A stretch of 6,466 nucleotides of DNA, taken from NCBI GenBank assembly GCA_910588885.1, contig CAJUSQ010000144.1, positions 1-6,466 on the forward strand, read 5' to 3'. The notes below the pieces were generated by a model. The model searched no databases. It saw only the letters and a list, made by a program, of their open reading frames with translations, and was not told where the DNA came from. Below are positions 1 to 5,306 of the stretch, in pieces. Source of the DNA: an uncultured Lachnospiraceae bacterium. GTDB lineage: Bacteria > Bacillota > Clostridia > Lachnospirales > Lachnospiraceae. How positions within the stretch are numbered: the stretch's first letter is position 1; each line of letters begins with the position of its first letter. The position numbers and the translations under genes were made by a program.

Positions 1-1734
1 CAGATATTTTTCCAGGCTGCTTTCGGTAATCTTCACCCGATTCTTATCATTGGAATAGATCTCCCGGGCCGCTTTGCGGCAGATTTCCCCAATCTTCCGT
101 TCCAGGTTCCGGACACCCGCCTCCCTGGTATAGCCCCGGATGATTTTCTCCAATGCCTTATTGCTGATGGAAAGCTGCTCCGGCTTTAAGCCGTTCTTCA
201 CCAGCTGTTTATCGAACAAATGTTCTCTCGCGATATGTGCCTTTTCGTTCTCCGTATAGCTGCTGACTTCAATCAGCTCCATCCGGTCCAGAAGCGGACG
301 GGGGATCGTCTGGGTAGAGTTGGCGGTGGCAATAAACATTACCTCCGACAGATCCAGGGGCAGTTCCACATAATGGTCCCGGAACTTCTTGTTCTGCTCC
401 GCATCCAGCACTTCCAACAGCGCTGACGCCGTATCCCCTTTGTAGTCACTGCTTAGCTTGTCAATTTCGTCCAGCAGGATCAGGGGATTCTTTACCCCGG
501 CATATTTCAGGGCATTGGCAATCCGTCCCGGCATAGCGCCCACATAGGTCTTCCGGTGGCCCCGGATCTCAGCTTCATCCCGGACGCCGCCCAGGCTGAT
601 GCGCACATATTTTTTCTCCAGGGCCCTTGCCACGGAACGGGCAATACTGGTCTTTCCGGTTCCGGGAGGCCCCACCAGGCAGATAATGGGGCTTTCCCCC
701 TTGCTGGTCAGATTTCGGACTGCCAGAAATTCCAACATCCGCTCCTTCACCTTTTCCAGGCCATAGTGATCCTCTTCTAAGACCTCTTCCGCATGGCGGA
801 TGTCCTTGTTGTCCGTAGACGCCTTATTCCAGGGAAGCTCCAGCAGGGTTTCAATATACCCCCGCACCACGGCTCCCTCCGAGGAATTCATCGACACGGT
901 CTTATAGCGTTCAATTTCCTTCCTGATCTTCTCCTTAACGGCTTTATCCGCCTTCAGCTTCCGGGTCTGCTCCTGAAAATGCTCCACATCCGACTGGGCG
1001 TTGTCCTCCCCCAGCTCCTTACGGATCAGCTTCATCTGCTCCCGCAGGATATATTCCTTCTGGTTCTGATCCACCTGTTCCTTGACCTTAGTCTGGAATT
1101 CATTCTTAATCTGAATAATATTGATCTCATTCAGTAAAATCCCCATCACGGCTTCGTACCGTGCTTCCAGATCCAATGCTTCCAGAATCTGCTGCTTGCT
1201 CTCATAGCCCACCGGAAGATTGTTGCCGATCTGGTCAATGAGCCGGGACAAATCGTGGATTTCCAGGGCCTGCTTCGCCAGCTCCTTTCCGGTCTTGGGG
1301 CTGACTGCCCCGTACCGGTTCAAGGTTTCCCGAAGGCTGCGGGTCATGGCCTCGCAGATCTCGGGCGCAATGGTACGCTGCTCTGCCTCGTCAAAGGACA
1401 AAACCTCTGCCATCAGGCATTCTTCCTGCTCCAAAAAGCCGGCCAGCTCTCCCCGCTCATTGCCTTCCACCAGCACCCGCACCACCTCATGGTGAAGCTT
1501 AATTACCTGCTTGACTGTTGCGATAATTCCGATCTTATAAAGCCCGCTCTGATCCGGTTCCTCCTCCTCGATATCCCTTTGGGTCACCAGGAAAATATTC
1601 TGATCCCGGAGCATGGCATTCTCCACCGCCTTCACGGATTTGGGGCGGCTCACGTCAAAATGGGCCACCATCCCCGGCAATATGGTCATCCCCCGCAGTG
1701 CAATTGCCGGAAGTTCTCTCATCAGTTCACTCAT
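1..1734 (-). CDS. lon: ATP-dependent Lon protease, N-terminal 578 codons (3' end outside window)
   Basis: Lon is a cytoplasmic homohexameric AAA+ serine protease that degrades misfolded and selected regulatory proteins. The visible part begins MSELMRELPAIALRGMTILP, typical of the LON substrate-binding domain (about residues 7-200). A helical region follows (about 210-320) containing REQMKLIRKELGED. The AAA+ module then shows Walker A GPPGTGKT at 355-362, Walker B LLDEID with D422 and E423, sensor-1 N472 in IATAN, arginine finger R484 in LLDRME and sensor-2 R542 in GVRNLER. These positions match E. coli Lon numbering almost exactly. The sequence stops at the end of the small AAA+ domain, so the protease domain with its Ser-Lys dyad (roughly 190 more residues) lies beyond the left edge and cannot be checked. 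The start at 1734 is supported by AGGAG seven bases upstream; an in-frame ATG four codons later is less well placed. The gene follows clpX by 10 nt and is probably cotranscribed. No lonB lies between them, unlike in Bacillus subtilis. Confidence 0.97.
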   Translation of the reverse strand, partial: MSELMRELPAIALRGMTILPGMVAHFDVSRPKSVKAVENAMLRDQNIFLVTQRDIEEEEPDQSGLYKIGIIATVKQVIKLHHEVVRVLVEGNERGELAGFLEQEECLMAEVLSFDEAEQRTIAPEICEAMTRSLRETLNRYGAVSPKTGKELAKQALEIHDLSRLIDQIGNNLPVGYESKQQILEALDLEARYEAVMGILLNEINIIQIKNEFQTKVKEQVDQNQKEYILREQMKLIRKELGEDNAQSDVEHFQEQTRKLKADKAVKEKIRKEIERYKTVSMNSSEGAVVRGYIETLLELPWNKASTDNKDIRHAEEVLEEDHYGLEKVKERMLEFLAVRNLTSKGESPIICLVGPPGTGKTSIARSVARALEKKYVRISLGGVRDEAEIRGHRKTYVGAMPGRIANALKYAGVKNPLILLDEIDKLSSDYKGDTASALLEVLDAEQNKKFRDHYVELPLDLSEVMFIATANSTQTIPRPLLDRMELIEVSSYTENEKAHIAREHLFDKQLVKNGLKPEQLSISNKALEKIIRGYTREAGVRNLERKIGEICRKAAREIYSNDKNRVKITESSLEKYL

Positions 1735-1741
1735 TGCTGCT

Positions 1742-1746
1742 CTCCT
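1742..1746 (-). promoter_or_regulatory. lon ribosome binding site overlapping the clpX stop codon
   Basis: On the minus strand the site reads TAGGAGAG, with AGGAG seven nt before the lon ATG. The TAG at 1745-1747 is the clpX stop codon, so the stop shares bases with the Shine-Dalgarno sequence. This layout favours translational coupling from clpX to lon, which is inferred. Confidence 0.85.
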
Positions 1747-3007
1747 AAGCGCTCTTGCTCTCTATTTGATTTCCATTGATTACCACAGGGGCGTCTTCCT
1801 CCACTGCCGCTTTTGTCACCGTGCACTGGAAAATGCTTTCATCGGAAGGCACCCGGTACATAACATCCAGCATAACCTGCTCCATAATCGCCCGAAGGCC
1901 CCTGGCTCCCGTTTTTCTCTTCAAGGACTTCTCCGCAATGGCCCGCAGCGCCTCCTGCTCAAATTCCAGCTGTACGCCGTCTAATTCCAACAGCTTCTGG
2001 TACTGCTTTACCAGGGAATTCTTCGGTTCCGTCAAAATCCGGATCAGGGCATCCTGATCCAGGGCATGGAGGGATACGTTCACCGGCACACGGCCGATAA
2101 ACTCCGGTATCATGCCGAATTTTACAAAATCCTGGGGCAGCGCCTTGCACAGCACTTCTCCCACATCCTGCTTGCTCTTATCTGTTTTTTCATTGTTAAA
2201 TCCGATGATCTTCTGATCCAGCCTGGTTTCGATAATCTTATCCAGCCCTTCAAAAGCCCCGCCGCAGATAAACAGGATATTGGTCGTGTCAATCTGAAGA
2301 AGCTCCTGGTGGGGATGCTTCCGGCCGCCCTGGGGCGGGACATTGGCTACCGTACCTTCCAGGATCTTCAAAAGGGCCTGCTGCACCCCTTCCCCGGATA
2401 CGTCCCGGGTAATCGAAGGATTCTCGGATTTTCTCGTAATCTTGTCAATTTCGTCAATATAGATAATTCCATACTTGGCCCGCTCAATGTCCCCATCCGC
2501 GGCCTGGATAATTTTCAGAAGGATATTCTCCACGTCCTCCCCCACATATCCGGCTTCCGTCAAGGCCGTCGCATCCGCAATGGCAAAAGGCACGTTCAGA
2601 ATCCGGGCCAGGGTCTGGGCCAACAAGGTCTTCCCGCAGCCGGTGGGCCCCAGCATCAGGATATTGCTTTTCTGCAGCTCCACATCCAGGTCCACATCTG
2701 CCAGAATCCGCTTATAGTGGTTGTAAACGGCCACAGACAATACCTTCTTTGCTTCCTCCTGCCCGATTACATATTCGTCCAGAAATGCCTTCATCTCTTC
2801 CGGCTTAATCAAATGGATATCCAGTTCGGAGCCTGCTTCTTCCGGTTCCTCGTCGATCTCCAGTTCCTCTTCGATAATCTCCGCACAGATGTCCACGCAC
2901 TCGTCGCAGATATACGCTCCGCTGGGGCCTGCAATCATCTTCCGGACCTGGGTATCCGGCTTCCCGCAAAAGGAGCAGCGAATTCTTTCTTCATATTTTC
3001 CTGCCAT
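1745..3007 (-). CDS. clpX: ATP-dependent Clp protease ATP-binding subunit ClpX
   Basis: ClpX is the hexameric AAA+ unfoldase that recognises substrates, unfolds them and threads them into ClpP in the cytoplasm. The 420-aa product has the usual family length. The N-terminal zinc-binding domain has cysteines 11, 14, 34 and 37 (CSFC and CDEC). The AAA+ domain has Walker A GPTGCGKT at 120-127, pore-1 loop GYVG at 153-156, Walker B YIDEID with D185 and E186, the RKH pore loop at 229-231, the ClpP-docking IGF loop at 268-270, arginine finger R306 in GRVP and sensor-2 R369 in GARGLR. All ring, pore and ClpP-contact elements are present. Walker A carries Cys where B. subtilis and E. coli have Ser; this variant is also known from alphaproteobacterial ClpX. 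The start at 3007 is chosen because it gives the conserved MAGKYEE-type N-terminus and has AGGTGAG just upstream. An in-frame ATG at 3034 lacks a ribosome binding site. It lies 72 nt after clpP, across a structured spacer. Confidence 0.98.
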   Translation of the reverse strand: MAGKYEERIRCSFCGKPDTQVRKMIAGPSGAYICDECVDICAEIIEEELEIDEEPEEAGSELDIHLIKPEEMKAFLDEYVIGQEEAKKVLSVAVYNHYKRILADVDLDVELQKSNILMLGPTGCGKTLLAQTLARILNVPFAIADATALTEAGYVGEDVENILLKIIQAADGDIERAKYGIIYIDEIDKITRKSENPSITRDVSGEGVQQALLKILEGTVANVPPQGGRKHPHQELLQIDTTNILFICGGAFEGLDKIIETRLDQKIIGFNNEKTDKSKQDVGEVLCKALPQDFVKFGMIPEFIGRVPVNVSLHALDQDALIRILTEPKNSLVKQYQKLLELDGVQLEFEQEALRAIAEKSLKRKTGARGLRAIMEQVMLDVMYRVPSDESIFQCTVTKAAVEEDAPVVINGNQIESKSA

Positions 3008-3010
3008 AAT

Positions 3011-3017
3011 CTCACCT
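3011..3017 (-). promoter_or_regulatory. clpX ribosome binding site that decides the start
   Basis: AGGTGAG lies three nt before the ATG at 3007, or five nt when counted from the AGGTG core. It is weaker than the AGGAG sites of the neighbouring genes. It supports the 420-aa start over the upstream in-frame ATG at 3034, which is preceded by no purine-rich tract. Confidence 0.7.
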
Positions 3018-3026
3018 AAACTATTC

Positions 3027-3048
3027 CCTTCCATAAACTAACGGAAGG
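3027..3048 (-). repeat. Inverted repeat CCTTCC-N10-GGAAGG in the clpP-clpX spacer (hairpin B)
   Basis: Arms at 3043-3048 and 3027-3032 are perfectly complementary over 6 bp around a 10-nt loop. In RNA one further U-G pair at 3049/3026 could extend the stem. The upstream arm shares three bases with the neighbouring hairpin at 3046-3072, so the two full stems cannot form at once. The clpX ribosome binding site lies about 10 nt downstream and is not inside the stem. Confidence 0.5.
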
Positions 3049-3072
3049 ACAGTGGCCAAATCCCGCTGTCCT
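3046..3072 (-). repeat. Inverted repeat AGGACAG-N13-CTGTCCT just after clpP (hairpin A)
   Basis: Seven perfect base pairs begin eight nt after the clpP stop codon and enclose a 13-nt loop, inside which a further GG/CC pairing is possible. The minus-strand sequence that follows is TTCCGTTAGTTT, T-rich but interrupted. The element could be a weak terminator, an RNase barrier or a 3'-end-stabilising hairpin that lowers clpX and lon output relative to clpP. It is not a canonical strong terminator. Confidence 0.55.
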
Positions 3073-3079
3073 ATATCCC

Positions 3080-3667
3080 TTACTTCTCTTTGTATGTGAT
3101 CACTCCGTCAATTAAGCCATACTCCTTTGCTTCCTCGGCAGACATATAATTATCCCTTTCCGTATCTGCTGCAATTACTTCATAAGGCTTTCCGGTATTC
3201 GCTGCCAAAATCTCATTCAGCTTCTTCTTCGTCTTCAAAATGTTATCTGCTACAATCTGAATATCCGTGGCCTGCCCCCTGGCGCCGCCGGAGGGCTGGT
3301 GGATCATAACCTCTGCATTGGGAAGGGCAAACCGCTTCCCCTTGGCGCCGCCTGCCAGCAGGAACGCGCCCATACTTGCAGCCAGGCCGATGCAGATTGT
3401 GGAAACATCGCACTTGATATAATTCATCGTATCATAAATTGCCATTCCGGCCGTCACCACTCCCCCCGGGGAATTGATGTACAGCTGGATATCCTTGCCG
3501 GGATCCTCCGCTTCCAAAAACAGGAGCTGCGCTACCGTAAGGCTGGCCGTTGTTTCATTCACTTCTTCTCCCAGAAAAATAATCCGGTCCTTCAGCAGGC
3601 GGGAATAAATGTCATAAGACCGTTCCCCTCTGCTGGTCTGCTCCACCACATAAGGCACTAAGCTCAT
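3080..3667 (-). CDS. clpP: ATP-dependent Clp protease proteolytic subunit ClpP
   Basis: ClpP is the serine peptidase that forms the tetradecameric degradation chamber and works with ClpX or other Clp ATPases in the cytoplasm. The 195-aa product has the standard Firmicute length. The catalytic triad is S98 in GLAASMGA, H123 in MIHQPSGGARGQ and D172 in TERDNYMS, the same numbering as B. subtilis ClpP. The INSPGG oxyanion-hole strand is at residues 65-69, and the N-terminus MSLVPYVVEQTSRGERSYDI is the usual axial-loop sequence with a very short propeptide. The start at 3667 has AAGGAG eight nt upstream. The gene follows tig by 12 nt with the tig stop inside its ribosome binding site, and precedes clpX. 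No second clpP is present here. Nothing suggests truncation or loss of activity. Confidence 0.98.
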   Translation of the reverse strand: MSLVPYVVEQTSRGERSYDIYSRLLKDRIIFLGEEVNETTASLTVAQLLFLEAEDPGKDIQLYINSPGGVVTAGMAIYDTMNYIKCDVSTICIGLAASMGAFLLAGGAKGKRFALPNAEVMIHQPSGGARGQATDIQIVADNILKTKKKLNEILAANTGKPYEVIAADTERDNYMSAEEAKEYGLIDGVITYKEK

Positions 3668-3675
3668 AATTTTCT

Positions 3676-3681
3676 CTCCTT
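3676..3681 (-). promoter_or_regulatory. clpP ribosome binding site overlapping the tig stop codon
   Basis: The minus strand reads TAAGGAGAG: the TAA at 3680-3682 ends tig and its last two bases begin the AAGGAG that serves clpP, eight nt before the clpP ATG. The arrangement suggests that ribosomes ending tig can reinitiate at clpP. Confidence 0.85.
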
Positions 3682-5008
3682 ATTCTGCTGCTTCCGCTTC
3701 TTTTTCTTTCTTTGACTTGGGCTTCGCCCGTTCCTTAATATTCTCCATAATCAGCTCAACGGCCTTCTGTACCGCCAGATCCTTCTTCATGGATTCTTCG
3801 CCGCCGGACATGTACTCCTTCACCTGTTCCACATCCAACCCGTACATTTCGGACATCTTCTTATATTCCGCTTCTACTTCCTCTTCGGAAATCCGGATAT
3901 TCTCCTCCTTGGCAATCTGCTCTAATACCAGGCTGGTCTGAATCCGCTTCACCGCATCCGGGCGCATCTGCTCCCGCAGCTTCTCAACGGTCATTCCGGA
4001 GAACTGCATATACTGCTGCAGGGACAGTCCCTGCTGGGCCATCCGGTTGGCGTATTCCTGAAGCATGCTCTCTACCTGGGTATCAATCATTGCCTCGGGA
4101 ATTTCCATCTTGGATTTATCTACAATCTTATTAATTGCTTCCTCTTCCTTGTCGCGCTTGGCGGCCGCTTCCTTGCGTTCCTGGATCTTCTTTCCAACGC
4201 TCTCTTTATATTCTGCCAAAGTATCGAATTCGGATACATCCTGTGCGAAATCATCGTCCAGCTCCGGCAGCTCCTTGCACTTGATCTCGTTGATCTTTAC
4301 CTTAAACAGAGCGGGCTTGCCTGCCAGCTCCTTGGCCTGATAATCCTCCGGGAAAGTTACGTTCACTTCCGTCTCGTCCCCGGTATTCTTGCCTGTCAGC
4401 TGCCCTTCGAAGGTATCGATAAAGGAATGGGAACCCAGCACCAGCGAATGATTCTCACCCTTGCCGCCGTCGAATGCCTTGCCGTCTACAAAGCCTTCGA
4501 AATCAATCACTACCGTATCCCCTTCCGCTGCCGGACGGTCTTCTACGGTAATGCTTCTGGCATTATTCTCCCGCTCCTTCTCTACTTCGGCCTGAATCTC
4601 TTCCTCGGTAACGGACGTGTCAATCTTCGTTACCGAAACGCCCATATATTTGCCCAGTGTCACTTCCGGCCGTACCGCTACTTCCGCCGTAAATACAAAA
4701 GGCTGCCCCTTTTCAATCGTAACAACGTCTATCACCGGGCGGGATACGATATCCACACCGGATTCCTCTGCTGCCTTGGGATATTCCTGATTAATCAGCT
4801 CGTTGGCCGCATCTTCATAGAAAATCCCGACCCCGTACATCTTCTCAATCATCGGACGGGGCACCTTGCCCTTACGAAAGCCCGGAAGGCTGATCTTCCC
4901 CTTCTGTTTCATATATGCGGACTGGATTGCCTTCTCCAGTTCTTCCGCCGGCACCTCAACGGTCAGCTTTGCCATGTTCTTTTCCAAATTTTCTACTTGT
5001 ACGCTCAT
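3680..5008 (-). CDS. tig: Trigger factor, ribosome-associated chaperone and peptidyl-prolyl isomerase
   Basis: Trigger factor docks at the ribosome exit tunnel and shields nascent polypeptides. The 442-aa product has three recognisable parts. The N-terminal ribosome-binding domain (about 1-115) carries the signature GFRKGKVPRPMIE, with G43-F44-R45-K46 at the same positions as in E. coli. The FKBP-type isomerase domain (about 158-243) includes GDTVVIDFEGFVDGKAFDGG. The helical C-terminal domain (about 250-425) forms the arms and back of the chaperone and ends in a charged tail rich in Lys, Glu and Ala. The start at 5008 gives the conserved MSVQVENLEKN beginning and has AAGGAGG upstream with an 11-nt spacing. 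A longer in-frame reading beginning at a TTG at 5074 would start almost at the predicted transcription start and adds an unconserved-looking extension. The gene is first in the cluster, next to its candidate promoter, with clpP 12 nt downstream. Confidence 0.97.
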   Translation of the reverse strand: MSVQVENLEKNMAKLTVEVPAEELEKAIQSAYMKQKGKISLPGFRKGKVPRPMIEKMYGVGIFYEDAANELINQEYPKAAEESGVDIVSRPVIDVVTIEKGQPFVFTAEVAVRPEVTLGKYMGVSVTKIDTSVTEEEIQAEVEKERENNARSITVEDRPAAEGDTVVIDFEGFVDGKAFDGGKGENHSLVLGSHSFIDTFEGQLTGKNTGDETEVNVTFPEDYQAKELAGKPALFKVKINEIKCKELPELDDDFAQDVSEFDTLAEYKESVGKKIQERKEAAAKRDKEEEAINKIVDKSKMEIPEAMIDTQVESMLQEYANRMAQQGLSLQQYMQFSGMTVEKLREQMRPDAVKRIQTSLVLEQIAKEENIRISEEEVEAEYKKMSEMYGLDVEQVKEYMSGGEESMKKDLAVQKAVELIMENIKERAKPKSKKEKEAEAAE

Positions 5009-5019
5009 TGTAGCTATTT

Positions 5020-5026
5020 CCTCCTT
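5020..5026 (-). promoter_or_regulatory. tig ribosome binding site
   Basis: AAGGAGG, a near-perfect anti-16S match, lies 11 nt before the ATG at 5008; the spacing is slightly long. Its first base is the last base of the TGA that ends the candidate leader ORF. It supports 5008 as the start. Confidence 0.85.
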
Positions 5027-5067
5027 CAGATATATATAATGGTGTAGACGTACTCCTCCATTTTCAT
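5026..5067 (-). other. Candidate 13-codon leader ORF upstream of tig
   Basis: The predicted tig 5' UTR contains an ATG at 5067 opening a reading frame for MKMEEYVYTIIYI that ends in TGA at 5026-5028, overlapping the tig ribosome binding site by one base. No clear Shine-Dalgarno sequence precedes it. A strong SD-like GGAGGAG (5053-5059) lies inside it without a suitable start codon after it. It could be a coupled leader peptide or a chance frame; the sequence alone does not show that it is translated. Confidence 0.25.
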
Positions 5068-5069
5068 TC

Positions 5070-5084
5070 TGCAATCATTTTGCA
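5070..5084. repeat. Inverted repeat TGCAA-N5-TTGCA abutting the tig -10 element
   Basis: Perfect 5-bp arms flank a 5-bp spacer, immediately downstream of the tig TATAAT and covering the predicted transcription start near 5078. The position suits a repressor operator. The arms are short and no known regulator consensus is recognised, so chance is possible. Confidence 0.35.
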
Positions 5085-5093
5085 ATTATAGCA
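5085..5093 (-). promoter_or_regulatory. Candidate extended -10 promoter of the tig-clpP-clpX-lon cluster
   Basis: The minus strand has TGCTATAAT, a perfect extended -10 (TGn plus TATAAT at 5085-5090). The -35 region at a 16-18 bp distance matches TTGACA poorly, which is common when an extended -10 is present. Transcription would begin near 5078, giving a 5' UTR of about 70 nt. No CIRCE palindrome and no paired CtsR heptads, the usual Firmicute stress-operon operators, are visible in the region. Confidence 0.7.
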
Positions 5094-5135
5094 TATCTTA
5101 TAGGAAAAAGCTAGTATTTTTTCACATTCGTTTCC

Positions 5136-5151
5136 GATTGGAGCAGATTGG
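5136..5151. repeat. Direct repeat GATTGG-N4-GATTGG upstream of the tig promoter
   Basis: Two identical hexamers start exactly 10 bp apart (5136-5141 and 5146-5151), about one helical turn, roughly 58-73 bp upstream of the predicted tig start. Same-face direct repeats of this kind can bind dimeric activators. No regulator is identified and the motif may be coincidental. Confidence 0.3.
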
Positions 5152-5156
5152 CGGGG

Positions 5157-5227
5157 TTTTTTTTCTCTGCCCTAAGGTTTGACTGTAGATTTTTATAGAT
5201 TTTTATTGTAATTTCACAAAAAAATTT
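5157..5227. promoter_or_regulatory. Helically phased A/T tracts upstream of the cyclase promoter (possible curved DNA or UP element)
   Basis: A T8 run (5157-5164), two T5 runs (5190-5194 and 5200-5204) and an A7T3 run (5218-5227) have centres near 5160.5, 5192, 5202 and 5222. The distances are close to multiples of 10-10.5 bp, so the tracts lie on about the same helix face. This is the expected signature of intrinsically bent DNA, and the AT-rich stretch nearest the -35 could also act as an UP element. Confidence 0.4.
5186..5205. repeat. Perfect tandem repeat, two copies of TAGATTTTTA
   Basis: Two identical adjacent 10-mers lie about 20 bp upstream of the -35 element of the plus-strand gene. 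The 10-bp unit equals one helical turn and places its T5 tracts in phase. It may be part of a bent region or a protein site; two copies are too few to be a typical satellite. Confidence 0.6.
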
Positions 5228-5254
5228 GCCATATGAAAGAATTTTCGGTATAAT
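5226..5254 (+). promoter_or_regulatory. Sigma-A type promoter of the diguanylate cyclase gene
   Basis: TTGCCA at 5226-5231 (five of six consensus bases) is separated by exactly 17 bp from a perfect TATAAT at 5249-5254. Transcription would start near 5261, leaving a 5' UTR of about 46 nt. That is too short for a c-di-GMP riboswitch, and none is seen. It fires away from the tig promoter, with about 160 bp between the two -10 elements. Confidence 0.85.
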
Positions 5255-5293
5255 ATAAATATTAGGGATATCGTCATCTATGTGCGTACCATG

Positions 5294-5298
5294 GGAGG
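5294..5298 (+). promoter_or_regulatory. Ribosome binding site fixing the start of the diguanylate cyclase gene
   Basis: GGAGG lies eight nt before the ATG at 5307. The in-frame ATG at 5280 would have this site inside its coding sequence and no purine tract of its own, so 5307 is preferred. Confidence 0.85.
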
Positions 5299-5306
5299 AA
5301 AGGATC

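Noticed and set aside
120..127. Cys in the ClpX Walker A (GPTGCGKT, protein residues 120-127) as a novelty
   Set aside because: The same Cys variant is known in functional ClpX proteins of other bacteria, so it is not notable by itself. The numbers given here are residue positions; the codons lie in clpX at 2627-2650.
1255..1779. Plus-strand open frame (174 codons) antisense to lon and the clpX end
   Set aside because: It is antisense to a well-supported Lon sequence, with no ribosome binding site or recognisable domain.
2066..3019. Long plus-strand open frame (317 codons) antisense to clpX
   Set aside because: It mirrors clpX codon structure, has no ribosome binding site and resembles no protein family; clpX on the other strand is unambiguous.
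3008..3034. Longer ClpX start at the ATG at 3034
   Set aside because: It lacks a ribosome binding site and adds nine residues before the conserved N-terminus; the ATG at 3007 has AGGTGAG upstream.
4427..5047. Plus-strand open frame (206 codons) antisense to tig
   Set aside because: It lies almost wholly inside tig, has no initiation signal and its translation looks like antisense shadow.
5009..5074. Longer trigger factor reading from the TTG at 5074
   Set aside because: It would begin within a few bases of the predicted transcription start and bypass the strong AAGGAGG site of the conserved start.
5143..5170. Inverted repeat GCAGA-N18-TCTGC
   Set aside because: Short arms with a long loop between divergent promoters where no terminator is needed; likely chance.
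5178..5184. CtsR-like heptad AGTCAAA on the minus strand
   Set aside because: CtsR operators need two heptads about three bases apart. No second heptad is present on either side, and it is about 90 bp upstream of the tig -10.
5179..5209. Second rightward promoter, TTGACT with TATTGT
   Set aside because: The spacer would be 19 bp and the -10 is poor; the promoter at 5226-5254 is far better.
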